Under the pieces are notes generated by a model that saw only the letters and a list, made by a program, of their open reading frames with translations, did no database searches and was not told the DNA's origin. This document shows, piece after piece, positions 16,797-24,804 of a stretch of 64,000 nt of DNA; position 1 is the first letter of the stretch, and each line of letters opens with the position of its first letter. The DNA comes from an archaeon (GTDB taxonomy: Archaea > Nanobdellota > Nanobdellia > Pacearchaeales > GW2011-AR1). The stretch covers positions 142,395 through 206,394 of the forward strand of contig JABHZE010000002.1 of the NCBI GenBank assembly GCA_018653485.1, in the 5' to 3' direction. A program made the position numbers and the translations under genes.

Positions 16797-18331
16797 TTTT
16801 TCTTCTTCTTATTTTTTGAATTTTCAGCACTCTTAGAATTTTCTGAACTTGCATTATCCCTCATAAAAGGAAATAATAAAACATCCCTAATACTCTCTTG
16901 CCCTGTTAATAACATAACCATTCTATCAATTCCCAACCCCAACCCACCAGTAGGAGGCATTCCAATATCAATAGCATTTAAGAAATCTTCATCTAATGGA
17001 TTAGCTTCTTCATCTCCACCTTTTAACATTTTTTGTTGCCCTTCTAATAATTCTCTTTGTAAAATAGGATCATTTAATTCACTATATGCATTTCCTAATT
17101 CAGCACCCATGCAAAAAGGCTCAAATCTTTCAATTAGTTTACACATTTGATCATTTCTATGAGTTTTACATAAGGGAGTAGTTTCTAAAGGATGGTCTAA
17201 AATAAATGTAGGTTGTTCAATTTTTTCTTCACAAAAATGCTCAAATAATCCCTGAACAGCCCATCCCCAAGTTTTATCTTTAATATCAATTTTATTTTTA
17301 TCAACAAACTCAAAAATTTCAGAATCACTCATTTTTTTAATATCAATTTTTGCATATTTTTTAATTGCCTCTAACATTGTCATTCTTTTCCAAGGAGCTT
17401 TAAAATCAATCATCTTGCCCCTAAATTTAACCTTAGTAGTTCCAAGAACCTTTTTACAAGCATTCTCATAAATCTCTTCAAACAAATCCATCATATCATT
17501 ATAATCACAATAAGCACAATAGATTTCCATCATTGTAAATTCAGGATTATGCCATCTATCAATTCCCTCATTTCTAAAATTTCTTGAAATAGTAAATACT
17601 CTATCATATCCTCCAACAATTAATCTCTTTAAATATAATTCAGGAGAAATAGCTAAATATAAATCCATATCAAGTGCATTTAAATGTGTCTTAAATGGTT
17701 TAGCACTTGCCCCACCATAAAGTGTTTGTAAAAATGGAGTTTCAACTTCAACAATATCTTTCTTTTTTAATAATTCTCTAATAGAATCAAGAATCTTTGT
17801 TCTTACCTCAAAAACATTTTTCACATCAGGATTCATAATTAAATCCAAGTATCTTTTTCTATATCTTTCTTCTTTATCCTGAATACCATGCCATTTTTCA
17901 GGAAGAGGCAATAAACTCTTACTCAACATTTCAGCTTTTTTAACTAACACAGAAACTTCCCCAGTTCTTGTTTTCATAATAATTCCTACACTTCCAATTA
18001 TATCTCCAATATCTGAATATTTCTTAATATTTTCAAAACTCTCTGCATTTGTTTCAGCTTTTTGAAAAATCAATTGCAAATCCCCTTTAGAATCTCTAAT
18101 AGTTAAAAAAATAAGTTTTCCAAGATTCCTCTTAGTCATAATTCTTCCAGCAACACTAACCTTGCCCTTACTCCTCTCATCATTTTTTAATTTCTTATAC
18201 TTTTCTTTAATTTCCAAAGAAAAATTCTTTCTATCAAATTTATGTGGATAAGGATTAACTCCTTTTGCAATTAATTCCTTTAATTTTCTTTTTCTCTCAT
18301 TAATTATTTGTTCTTCTCTTCCCATTAACAT
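16793..18331 (-). CDS. lysS: Lysyl-tRNA synthetase, class II
   Basis: 512 residues. An N-terminal OB-fold anticodon-binding domain (KVSVAGRIMTKRNLGKLIFL) precedes a class II catalytic core with motif 2 FRNEGIDRWHNPEFTMMEIY and motif 3 GGLGLGIDRMVMLLT, followed by SIRDVLLFPFMR. It charges tRNA-Lys. Many archaea use an unrelated class I LysRS, so the class II type is informative about lineage or transfer. A low-complexity tail SSENSKSAENSKNKKKKK ends the protein and belongs to the recurring NSK linker type. The start could equally be the third codon (ATG at 18325). Confidence 0.93.
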   Translation of the reverse strand: MLMGREEQIINERKRKLKELIAKGVNPYPHKFDRKNFSLEIKEKYKKLKNDERSKGKVSVAGRIMTKRNLGKLIFLTIRDSKGDLQLIFQKAETNAESFENIKKYSDIGDIIGSVGIIMKTRTGEVSVLVKKAEMLSKSLLPLPEKWHGIQDKEERYRKRYLDLIMNPDVKNVFEVRTKILDSIRELLKKKDIVEVETPFLQTLYGGASAKPFKTHLNALDMDLYLAISPELYLKRLIVGGYDRVFTISRNFRNEGIDRWHNPEFTMMEIYCAYCDYNDMMDLFEEIYENACKKVLGTTKVKFRGKMIDFKAPWKRMTMLEAIKKYAKIDIKKMSDSEIFEFVDKNKIDIKDKTWGWAVQGLFEHFCEEKIEQPTFILDHPLETTPLCKTHRNDQMCKLIERFEPFCMGAELGNAYSELNDPILQRELLEGQQKMLKGGDEEANPLDEDFLNAIDIGMPPTGGLGLGIDRMVMLLTGQESIRDVLLFPFMRDNASSENSKSAENSKNKKKKK

Positions 18332-18361
18332 ACACTAGAAAAATCTGATTAATAAATCTTT

Positions 18362-18634
18362 TTACAACCTCATAACCTTAAAACCCTTAAAATCTTGATG
18401 CCTAATTTCTCTTATTTCCATATTTTTAATATCTGCATGCTTAGGTCCTGTTTTACAAACACCTAACATTTCCTTAACATTATCATCTTTTCCTTCAAGA
18501 AGAATCTCAACTCTTCCATCTTCAAGATTTCTAACAAAACCCCTAACATTAAGTTTATCAGCATTATCTTTGATGAATTTTCTAAAAAACACACCTTGCA
18601 CACTTCCTGAAACATATATTCTAAGAGTTTTCAT
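18362..18634 (-). CDS. acyP: Acylphosphatase
   Basis: 90 residues, the normal length. It carries the phosphate cradle and catalytic arginine in SGSVQGVFFRKF (about residues 9-20) and the catalytic Asn in RGFVRNLEDGRVEI (about 31-44). The family hydrolyses acyl phosphates such as carbamoyl phosphate or 1,3-bisphosphoglycerate in the cytoplasm. The C-terminus GFKVMRL (usual F-x-I-x-Y/R-like strand) is intact. It lies 30 bases upstream of lysS on the same strand and may be co-transcribed. Confidence 0.93.
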   Translation of the reverse strand: MKTLRIYVSGSVQGVFFRKFIKDNADKLNVRGFVRNLEDGRVEILLEGKDDNVKEMLGVCKTGPKHADIKNMEIREIRHQDFKGFKVMRL

Positions 18635-18703
18635 TTTAAATCTTCAAATCTTTTAATAAGAAAAACAAATATTATATTTAAAGATTAGTATAATCCCCAA
18701 GAA

Positions 18704-18973
18704 CTAATTAGAATAATCTCTTTGTCTATTATTTCTACCTAATCTATAAGCACCCAATGCACCTACTCCCATAGTTAAAAGCAAAGCAGTTGAAGGTTCT
18801 GGTGTAGTGTTATTATGCATATCTCTATATTTTTGTTGCTGAGTAGTTCCAATAGGTTTAAGATTTCTAGGATTATCTTTTGAATTCCCATTAATTAAAC
18901 CACATCCAGCACTACAACTAAGTAAACCCGCTGAAATAATTACAGGTGCAATTAATTTTTTTAATGTTTTCAT
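18704..18973 (-). CDS. Small lipoprotein with a PEP-CTERM-like C-terminal sorting signal
   Basis: 89 residues. The N-terminus is a lipoprotein-type signal: MKTLKKLIAPVIISAGLLSC with a lipobox LLSC (Cys20). A short polar region follows. The C-terminus reads PEPSTALLL (residues 58-66), then a hydrophobic helix and an Arg-rich end (YRLGRNNRQR). This is the tripartite PEP-CTERM pattern: PEP motif, membrane helix, basic tail. PEP-CTERM signals are processed by exosortases, known mainly from Gram-negative bacteria; archaea normally use PGF-CTERM/archaeosortase or related systems. No sortase is in this window. Transfer or an unrecognised archaeal variant are both possible. Confidence 0.65.
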   Translation of the reverse strand: MKTLKKLIAPVIISAGLLSCSAGCGLINGNSKDNPRNLKPIGTTQQQKYRDMHNNTTPEPSTALLLTMGVGALGAYRLGRNNRQRDYSN

Positions 18974-19034
18974 TTTAATATTATTTGTTAGTTTTTAGTT
19001 AATATAAATCTTTCTAAAGGCTATTTAAACCTTT

Positions 19035-19613
19035 CTATAATCTCCTCAAATCCAACTCATTATGAATAATAATCATTGTTTGTGAGGCAAAATAAGTAGG
19101 CCTTCCAACACTAATTTTATCTTTATACCTTTTAACTTCTTTCTTAGGTAATCCCTCATGATCTCCAAGAACAAAAACACACTTGCTCAACTTAGAACTA
19201 TCAAGTTCCCTAATACTTTCCCCTTTTCCATCCAAAATACAAATATCTTTTCCATTATCTTCTAATTCATTCAATAAAGCTCTAAAGCTCTTTTTCTCAA
19301 TAAAACATCCTGGAAAAACTTCGTTTTTCTTTCCCTCTTTACATTTATACAACATTCTTTTAATCAACCCAGCAACATTTTTTTTACTTATTTGCGTCTT
19401 CTCAATTTTAGAACTAACAATTTCTAAATGCATTGGAGGATTTGGAGCACCATTAAAAATCAGATGCAAATGAACATCATCCCTCATTTTATTACTAAGA
19501 AAAAGAGATTGTATTATCACATTACAAACAATATCCATTCTTCCAGCTTTCATTAAATCTGTAAAATTCCCAGATGTTCTTGCTTTTTGCGAAAAATAAA
19601 TAAATTCTCTCAT
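19035..19613 (-). CDS. trmY: tRNA (pseudouridine(54)-N1)-methyltransferase TrmY
   Basis: 192 residues, a SPOUT-family methyltransferase found in archaea. Diagnostic segments are the N-terminal MREFIYFSQKARTSGNF, DLMKAGRMDIVCNVI, the SAM-knot motif CVFVLGDHEGLPKKE and the C-terminal YFASQTMIIIHNELD. It methylates N1 of pseudouridine 54 in the T loop of tRNAs, giving m1-pseudouridine in place of ribothymidine. It reads as a single gene; the convergent-facing neighbour at 19676 is transcribed away from it, and the 60 bp between them hold both promoters. Confidence 0.93.
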   Translation of the reverse strand: MREFIYFSQKARTSGNFTDLMKAGRMDIVCNVIIQSLFLSNKMRDDVHLHLIFNGAPNPPMHLEIVSSKIEKTQISKKNVAGLIKRMLYKCKEGKKNEVFPGCFIEKKSFRALLNELEDNGKDICILDGKGESIRELDSSKLSKCVFVLGDHEGLPKKEVKRYKDKISVGRPTYFASQTMIIIHNELDLRRL

Positions 19614-19675
19614 AAAACTATAGTTATATTTAACTTAATAAATGTTTATAAGTTTAAAACCATTAACAAAATAAG

Positions 19676-20212
19676 ATGGAATATCCTACTGAATTTGATG
19701 CTAAGCAGGGGAATATGAGTTTTTATATTTTGGAAGCAGGTCTTGAAATTGATAATGATCGTTTAGGAAGAGAAGAAGGTTGGTCAAGATTAGATAAAGT
19801 TAGGGGATTAGGGAAAATGCTTTCAAGAGCTGTTGAAATATTTCAATCAGGTTATAAGGATGATGAACTTTTTGGAGGTTATAGTGAATTAGGATTTATA
19901 GATTGGGCTGATTTTTATCATACTTTTAATAAATCTATTGCAGATTATACTGGGCAAGAAGAAGAGCCTAGTGATGATTTTAAAGAAAGATTTGGTTCTG
20001 AAAATAATGAAGAGAGTAGAAGAAGGTTATATGAATGGACTCAAGATACTATGGATGGCATAATGAAAGTTTCAAAAGATTTAGAAAGGGTTGCATGGAT
20101 GCCTGAAAAAGTTTCTGTTGAACAAAAACATAGACTAATTGATTTTTGTTGTGAATTAAGTAGAAATCTTCTTGGGCATAATTCTAGCGGAATTAATTTT
20201 TTAGCTGCTTAA
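19676..20212 (+). CDS. Hypothetical acidic helical protein
   Basis: 178 residues, acidic, largely helical by eye, without signal peptide or membrane helix. Notable segments are LDKVRGLGKMLSRAVEIFQSGY, FIDWADFYHTFNKSIADY and VSVEQKHRLIDFCCELSRNLLGH. No family is recognised. It is a lone plus-strand gene among minus-strand neighbours and its stop lies one base from the stop of the convergent AlkD-like gene. Start supported by a T-rich/TTATAAG-like box about 25 nt upstream. Confidence 0.6.
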   Translation: MEYPTEFDAKQGNMSFYILEAGLEIDNDRLGREEGWSRLDKVRGLGKMLSRAVEIFQSGYKDDELFGGYSELGFIDWADFYHTFNKSIADYTGQEEEPSDDFKERFGSENNEESRRRLYEWTQDTMDGIMKVSKDLERVAWMPEKVSVEQKHRLIDFCCELSRNLLGHNSSGINFLAA

Positions 20213-20213
20213 C

Positions 20214-20912
20214 TTAAACCTCTCCTCTCAAATACATCTTCCTTTTATCTTCTGGGAATTTTTCAATAGAATATCTTAACATTGTTCTAGGCATATTCTT
20301 ATAATGTTTACTTAAAAATTCTTCTAAAACTTTAACATCTTTTTTACCCATTTCCCTTAACATCCATCCAACAGCTTTATGAATTAAATCATGAGAATCA
20401 TTTAAAAGAATTTCAGATAGATTCAAAACTTCATTAAAATCATTTTCTCTAATAAATGCAAAACAACTTACAATAGAGATTCTCTTTTCCCATAAATCTT
20501 CTGAAACCGCAAGTTCATACAAAACATCCCTATCTTTATCAAGCAAAAATTTCCCAACAATTTTGTGTGCTGATAAATCTACTAAATCCCAATTATTTAT
20601 TCCATGAGTATTTTCTAAATAAAAATCAAAAATATTTTTTCTAACTGATTCATCACCTTTATTAAATTTTTCAATTAAAATCAATAACCCAATTAACCTT
20701 TTTTCGTGAACCTCTGAGTTAAGCAAATTTCTAATCTCTTCCATAGAAAGATGAATACTTTCTTTAGCAATACTTCTTTGAACAGGAACTGTTATCCCTA
20801 AAAATACATCTCCTTCACCATACTGCCCTTTTCCTGTTTTAAAAAATCTCTGCAAGATTTTAGCTTTTTCAGGATTAGCATTTTCTTTTAATAGTTTGTT
20901 TAGATTTTCCAT
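20214..20912 (-). CDS. DNA alkylation repair protein, AlkD-like HEAT-repeat glycosylase family
   Basis: 232 residues of HEAT-like helical repeats with AlkD-family features: KGQYGEGDVFLGITVPVQRSIAKE near the N-terminus, NSEVHEKRLIGLLIL, NNWDLVDLSAHKIVG (WD with the Asp that AlkD uses in catalysis) and WEKRISIVSCFAFIREND. AlkD enzymes excise N3- and N7-alkylated bases without base flipping. The C-terminal helices KAVGWMLREMGKKD and MPRTMLRYSIEKFP match the family. A more divergent relative lies 1 kb upstream at 21333. Confidence 0.88.
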   Translation of the reverse strand: MENLNKLLKENANPEKAKILQRFFKTGKGQYGEGDVFLGITVPVQRSIAKESIHLSMEEIRNLLNSEVHEKRLIGLLILIEKFNKGDESVRKNIFDFYLENTHGINNWDLVDLSAHKIVGKFLLDKDRDVLYELAVSEDLWEKRISIVSCFAFIRENDFNEVLNLSEILLNDSHDLIHKAVGWMLREMGKKDVKVLEEFLSKHYKNMPRTMLRYSIEKFPEDKRKMYLRGEV

Positions 20913-20967
20913 AAATCATATCATAAAATAAACCTTATAAATTATACTCTTATTTTTAATCCAAAAA

Positions 20968-21333
20968 CTACCCTAAATCTCTTATCTCAACACCTTTATC
21001 AGCCATATACTTCACAAAATCCTCAACATTCTTAAACAAAACATCATAAGCTTCCCCTGCCCCATGCTTCTCACAATTTTCTATACTTAATTTCTTACAA
21101 ATCTCAGGCCTTTTATCATAAATCTTACACATATATTTTTCATCAAGTTTATTACAAGGAGTATCAAATTGTATATACCATTCTTTACCTTCAATAAACA
21201 CACTTACATCTTTATGAACTAAATACCATAAAATATGTTCATAATCTTCCTTGTCTTCAGGTTTATCAATTTCAACACAAATATATTTACAGCATTTAGC
21301 TTTACATCCTTCACAACTTAATTTCTTACCCAT
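20968..21333 (-). CDS. YkgJ-type cysteine-cluster protein
   Basis: About 121 residues from the ATG at 21333 (MGKKLSCEGCKAKCC), which abuts the stop codon of the AlkD-like gene upstream. Cysteines form the pattern CEGCKAKCCKYICVE at the start, then TPCNKL, YMCKIYDKRPEICKKL and ENCEKH. This is the YkgJ/UPF0153 family arrangement (C-x2-C-x3-CC ... C ... C-x-IY-x-RP-x2-C) that binds a metal or iron-sulfur cluster. The family has no firmly established function. Its position between two AlkD-like genes suggests co-expression. Confidence 0.85.
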   Translation of the reverse strand: MGKKLSCEGCKAKCCKYICVEIDKPEDKEDYEHILWYLVHKDVSVFIEGKEWYIQFDTPCNKLDEKYMCKIYDKRPEICKKLSIENCEKHGAGEAYDVLFKNVEDFVKYMADKGVEIRDLG

Positions 21334-22085
21334 TATCTTCTCCAAGAAAAAAATCCTCGTTTACCTTTACCAAGTTTTTTAATTTTTCTCAATTTCCTTA
21401 ATTCTTTTAATTTAGTAGTTGCAGTAGCTTCTTTAAACACAATATGATTCATATGAATATGTTTTAAAATAAATCTTTTAGCAACTTCAGGTTTTTTATT
21501 CCCTATCTCCCTTAAAATAATTCCAACACACTCCTGAATATATTTTTCTTTAACATCAATAAAATCTTCAACAAATTTCATCCCTAGTTTAAAATCCCCT
21601 TTTCTAATTAATGGAATTGAGGAAGCAAGAGCTAATCTAACTAACCATAAATTTTTACTTTTTGAAAGTTTTATAACTTCTCTTTTCATACTTGCAGGAT
21701 GTTTAATTAGAATCTCTCCAATAATTTTACCAATGCTATCTGCCTGATCAAAACTTTTTATACTCATTAATTTAGATTTCAAAAATCTCCAAGTTGCAAG
21801 ATTAAATTCATCAGAATATAATCTTAATGTATAAATAGCTAATGAAGTTTCTCCATGATATTTTGAATTCCACATTTTATTAAACACCTTATAAAATTCT
21901 TTTAAACTATACTCCTCATGAAGTCTTTTAGCTAAAACTCGCATTTCAGGAACTTTATTTCTATAAAAATCATGAGAACTCACAAGATATGTTTTTATAT
22001 CATCTGCAAATTCTTTATTGCTTAGTTTTTTCAACACCCTTTTAGATTTTTGATTTATCATTATTTTATTAAGAATTTCACCCAA
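21333..22085 (-). CDS. Divergent AlkD-like HEAT-repeat protein
   Basis: 250 residues of helical repeats. Family-like segments are YRNKVPEMRVLAKRLHEEY, KYHGETSLAIYTLRLY, FDQADSIGKIIGEIL, NLWLVRLALASSIPLIRKGD and ECVGIILREIGNKKPEVAKRF. These align in order with the AlkD fold, but the WD motif of active AlkD reads FDQAD here, so catalysis may differ. A very basic C-terminus (KLRKIKKLGKGKRGFFSWRR) could bind nucleic acid. It overlaps or abuts the YkgJ-type gene downstream. Two AlkD-like proteins within 2 kb are unusual for a small genome. Confidence 0.78.
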   Translation of the reverse strand: MGEILNKIMINQKSKRVLKKLSNKEFADDIKTYLVSSHDFYRNKVPEMRVLAKRLHEEYSLKEFYKVFNKMWNSKYHGETSLAIYTLRLYSDEFNLATWRFLKSKLMSIKSFDQADSIGKIIGEILIKHPASMKREVIKLSKSKNLWLVRLALASSIPLIRKGDFKLGMKFVEDFIDVKEKYIQECVGIILREIGNKKPEVAKRFILKHIHMNHIVFKEATATTKLKELRKLRKIKKLGKGKRGFFSWRR

Positions 22086-22097
22086 CCAATTTCAAGT

Positions 22098-22685
22098 TTA
22101 TCTTGATAATGTTTTTCTTGGAGTTGATATAGGTTTTTCCTTAGAAGTATGTTTTTCAGTTAATGCTTGTTTTTTTGATATTTTTTCACTCTCATCCTTA
22201 GAGGCTTCCCTTTTTTCTTTAGCATCTTTCTTTTTTTCAGCATCTTTAGATTCCGAACCAGCCTTAGCATCTTTTTTCTTGCTTTCAGAATTTGCTTCAT
22301 TTACAGCTTCTTTTTCTTTAACTTTCTTTTCAACTTCTGCCTTTTTCTTTTCATCTCTTAATTTTGCAAATTTAATATGAGGAGGTAAATCAACTAATTC
22401 AACTCTCACAGTTCCATTATCTAATTTAATAGCTTTAACTTTAATCTTAGAAAGAGGTTTTTTCATACCCCTAAATCTTATTTCATTATTAACTAAAATA
22501 TCTATTTTTACTTTTCTTAAATCTCTATCATAAATCTTCATATGCTGTGCAATAAATTCTTTCAAACCCTTAACAGCTTTATTAGCTCTTTTATACTTTG
22601 GAACTTTAAGCCATTCCTTTCTAAGTGGAACTATATATTCTCTTTCTAATTCAACTTTTGGTTCTTTAGTATCTGGTTTTGCCAT
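22098..22685 (-). CDS. rpl31e: Large-subunit ribosomal protein eL31 with long charged extension
   Basis: The first 95 residues are eL31: LEREYIVPLRKEWLKVPKYKRANKAVKGLKEF followed by VKIDILVNNEIRFRGMKKPLSKIKVKAIKL and VRVELVDLPP. It lines the exit-tunnel region of the large subunit. The remaining 100 residues are a Lys/Glu/Ser/Ala-rich tail (KKKAEVEKKVKEK, SESKKKDAKAGSESKDAEKK), much longer than the usual 80-120-residue protein. It follows eL39 and eS19 in one operon, spaced by one base from eL39. The tail is probably disordered; its DAK/SKD repeats resemble other linkers in this window. Confidence 0.93.
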   Translation of the reverse strand: MAKPDTKEPKVELEREYIVPLRKEWLKVPKYKRANKAVKGLKEFIAQHMKIYDRDLRKVKIDILVNNEIRFRGMKKPLSKIKVKAIKLDNGTVRVELVDLPPHIKFAKLRDEKKKAEVEKKVKEKEAVNEANSESKKKDAKAGSESKDAEKKKDAKEKREASKDESEKISKKQALTEKHTSKEKPISTPRKTLSR

Positions 22686-22686
22686 T

Positions 22687-22905
22687 TTATCCTAATTGTT
22701 GTTTCCTTTGTTTCCTAGGTTTAATTTTTAATTTTGTTCTTCTCCAATTTCTTCTAACATAAGTTACTGAAGATGGATGAGCTCTTTTACCTGCCCCTAA
22801 TTTCTTTAATACAACCCAAACAGGAGCCCATTTAGTTTGCTTACCAGCTTTACTTAATTTGATTTTTTTCTGATTCTTTCTTTTCTCATTTCTTTTTACA
22901 TTCAT
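22687..22905 (-). CDS. rpl39e: Large-subunit ribosomal protein eL39
   Basis: 72 residues, basic. The eL39 pattern is KIKLSKAGKQTKWAPVWVVLKK, then, after an insertion (LGAGKRAHPSS), VRRNWRRTKLK. Normal eL39 has about 50 residues; here there is a basic N-terminal addition, a short insertion and a basic C-terminal tail. It lines the peptide exit tunnel. Its start overlaps the stop of eS19 by four bases and its stop is one base from the eL31 start, so the three form a translationally coupled unit. Confidence 0.85.
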   Translation of the reverse strand: MNVKRNEKRKNQKKIKLSKAGKQTKWAPVWVVLKKLGAGKRAHPSSVTYVRRNWRRTKLKIKPRKQRKQQLG

Positions 22906-23324
22906 TTTATACTCTCCATTAATTCTTTACCTTTTTCAGTAAGCATCCTTCCTGCTCTTTTTCCAGGTTCATTATATTTCTCTAATAATTCAGCTTTTTC
23001 AGCTTGTTGTAGAATTAATCTAATTATTTTACCAGAAGCTTTTCTAAACTTTTCAGGTTTCATTCCTCTATTTTGTTTACTTCCATATCTTGTTTTTAAT
23101 CTATTTACACCCACAGTTCTATGAACATAAATTTGTCTTAAAATACTCGCAGCTCTAACATGCCAAAAATCATTTTTTTGAGGAGGTTTTGTTTTAGCAA
23201 CACCTGTTTTAACAAACAAACTCCATTCAGGAACTTCAAATTCAGGCATAGCTTTCACTATCTCAGCTAATTTAGCATTATATTCATCAGCTTTCATATC
23301 ATATACTGGATTTTCTTTTACCAT
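22902..23324 (-). CDS. rps19e: Small-subunit ribosomal protein eS19
   Basis: 140 residues, the usual length. eS19 landmarks are VYDMKADEYNAKLAEIVKAMPEF, PEWSLFVKTGVAKTKPPQKNDFWHVRAASILRQIYVH, VGVNRLKTRYGSKQNRG and the end KAGRMLTEKGKELM-like segment. The protein sits in the head of the 30S subunit and in other systems is needed for rRNA maturation. It is the first gene of the eS19-eL39-eL31 operon; its promoter region at 23325-23547 holds one copy of a dispersed palindromic repeat. Confidence 0.95.
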   Translation of the reverse strand: MVKENPVYDMKADEYNAKLAEIVKAMPEFEVPEWSLFVKTGVAKTKPPQKNDFWHVRAASILRQIYVHRTVGVNRLKTRYGSKQNRGMKPEKFRKASGKIIRLILQQAEKAELLEKYNEPGKRAGRMLTEKGKELMESIK

Positions 23325-23443
23325 TTTATATCTTTTAACAGGTCATTCCTTTCGGAATTAGATAAGCTTAGAAGCTCATTAACCTAAAACTATCTATAAT
23401 TAACCCTTTATAAAGTTTGCCTTGTAACAATTTTTTCCCAGAG

Positions 23444-23490
23444 AATTTTATTTTTCTCCCCCTATTTATGAGGGAGAATAAATGTAAATT
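23444..23490 (+). repeat. Dispersed palindromic intergenic repeat, copy A
   Basis: Core TTTTTCTCCCCCTATTTATGAGGGAGAA, with arms TCTCCC/GGGAGA, flanked by AATTTTA and TAAATGTAAATT. Near-identical copies lie at 29775-29820 (inverted), 49509-49559 and 57891-57942. A partial second end (GAGAACAAATCAAAATTA) recurs at about 23532-23549. The 223-bp gap 23325-23547 otherwise holds only the eS19 promoter side and no gene. Confidence 0.8.
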
Positions 23491-23547
23491 CAAGTAAGTT
23501 TAAGTTAAATTAAGTCTTTTTAGAATATTCAGGAGAACAAATCAAAA

Positions 23548-23799
23548 TTACCTTTTCTCCTGTCTCCACTTCTTAATAAAAATACTAAAGCCTAAAACTC
23601 TAAAAGTATATTTTTTACCTAAAAATTCAACAATCTCTTCAGCATATTTCTTTACATCAGCCTTACTTTCTCTAGCACTCTTTAACACACTAATTTTAAG
23701 ATTCTTCATCTTAGAATCTTCAAACCTACTCTTAATATCTTCTAGAAATTCTTTTGTAAGACCTTTCTTTCCTAATTGTATTTGTGATTGTGATGTCAT
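23548..23799 (-). CDS. YhbY/CRM-type RNA-binding protein
   Basis: 83 residues from the ATG at 23799 (MTSQSQIQLGKKGLTKEFLE). A longer frame to 23829 adds ten hydrophobic residues upstream and is unlikely. The order LGKKGLTKEFLEDIKSRFEDSKMKNLKISVL, then KKYAEEIVEFLGKKYTFRVLGFSIFIKK matches the YhbY/CRS1 (CRM) fold. Such proteins bind pre-50S ribosomal RNA. The usual GNPG-like loop between strands is replaced by KSARESKAD. Neighbouring ribosomal proteins and the NFACT-R gene upstream fit a ribosome-associated role. Confidence 0.75.
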   Translation of the reverse strand: MTSQSQIQLGKKGLTKEFLEDIKSRFEDSKMKNLKISVLKSARESKADVKKYAEEIVEFLGKKYTFRVLGFSIFIKKWRQEKR

Positions 23800-23850
23800 T
23801 GTTTTATCTCCTATAAATATTATAATCAATTATCATTTTTAATTCTTCCC

Positions 23851-24459
23851 TTATTTAACACCCAACTTATCAGAAGGAATTGCACTCATAATTTCATCCT
23901 TAGAAACAGGAAAATGAAATTTATCTTTTATCTTTTTAGCAATTTTATCAGCAGATTCTTCTTTAGATAATTTACCTTGTTTTATTTCAACAAGTTTTTG
24001 CTCATTAGTTGTTTTTGGAACAGCCCTTAACTTTCCATTTTGAATAATTAAAACTAATTCAGGTTTAATTTTTTTAACTTTCTTGATTCCTTTTACCCCA
24101 AATGTTCCTGTTTTCATTATTTTACTTTTGTAAATTTGACTTCCCTGAAAAACATCTACACTAATCATCTTTTTCCCACTTTTCCATTCCTTTGAAAAAC
24201 ATCCACAAAAAATAGCTGTTTCATCTAAATCTTTTTTAGAAGGATTATCATCTTGAATAATCATAAAACTACTTCCAGGAGAAGAAGTATGCATTACAGT
24301 ATAACCTGGCTTTAAAAAATTCTTAATCACTAATTCATTTTGTTCATCATTTTTTCCACCAACAACTAAGATTCCTGAAGAAGTATAAAACCATCTATAA
24401 CTTTCATATTTTTCTCTTCTTACACTTTTAACAGAGTTTGATTTTAATGGCCTTAACAT
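23851..24459 (-). CDS. Stand-alone NFACT-R domain protein
   Basis: 202 residues. The sequence YESYRWFYTSSGILVVGGKNDEQNELVIKNFLKPGYTVMHTSSPGSSFMII, with CGCFSKEWKSGKKMISVDVF and GSQIYKSKIMKTGTFGVKG, matches the C-terminal NFACT-R (DUF814) domain of RqcH/NEMF proteins. Full-length RqcH, which tags stalled nascent chains on the large subunit, has NFACT-N, HhH, coiled-coil and NFACT-R parts; only the last is here. The Lys-rich C-terminal part is specific. Stand-alone NFACT-R proteins occur in archaea; role in ribosome quality control or RNA binding is inferred. Confidence 0.8.
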   Translation of the reverse strand: MLRPLKSNSVKSVRREKYESYRWFYTSSGILVVGGKNDEQNELVIKNFLKPGYTVMHTSSPGSSFMIIQDDNPSKKDLDETAIFCGCFSKEWKSGKKMISVDVFQGSQIYKSKIMKTGTFGVKGIKKVKKIKPELVLIIQNGKLRAVPKTTNEQKLVEIKQGKLSKEESADKIAKKIKDKFHFPVSKDEIMSAIPSDKLGVK

Positions 24460-24499
24460 TGTAATTAAATAGAAAAAAAGAGAGTTTTTAAAGGTTGAG

Positions 24500-24688
24500 T
24501 TAATTTCCTCTTATTCTCTCTATGGCTGCAATAATGCTCACCATAATAGATGAAAATAAACCCATAGCACTTATTGATAGACCAATAATATCTAAAAAGT
24601 TAGCTTTTATTAGTTCTATGGAAAAATAAACAAAAATTGTAAAATTTAGTATTTGTGAAAAAACTTGTAGTGAATCACTAATTCTCAT
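24500..24688 (-). CDS. Small two-helix membrane protein
   Basis: 62 residues, two probable membrane helices (ILNFTIFVYFSIELI and IIGLSISAMGLFSSIMVSIIAAI), ending in basic residues. No family recognised. It starts directly after the stop of another tiny membrane protein (24690-24803), which in turn ends upstream of it and starts two bases after... the RuBisCO stop, so all three are probably on one transcript. Confidence 0.55.
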   Translation of the reverse strand: MRISDSLQVFSQILNFTIFVYFSIELIKANFLDIIGLSISAMGLFSSIMVSIIAAIERIRGN

Positions 24689-24689
24689 T

Positions 24690-24803
24690 TTACATTAACA
24701 AAGCTCTAATAATTCCAAAAATCAATATCCCCAAACCTATAAATCCAATTATCCAAGCAATTATTTGCAATTTAGATATCTTTTCATTATTTTTTCTAGG
24801 CAT
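24690..24803 (-). CDS. Tiny single-helix membrane protein
   Basis: 37 residues: a basic start MPRKNNEKISKL, one membrane helix IIAWIIGFIGLGILIFGIIR and the end ALLM. The ATG at 24803 lies two bases beyond the RuBisCO stop codon (24805-24807), and its own stop is followed at once by the next start (TAA-A-ATG region). The frame, basic N-terminus and tight spacing support a real gene. Function unknown; it may be a membrane partner of the neighbouring 62-residue protein. Confidence 0.6.
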   Translation of the reverse strand: MPRKNNEKISKLQIIAWIIGFIGLGILIFGIIRALLM

Positions 24804-24804
24804 T

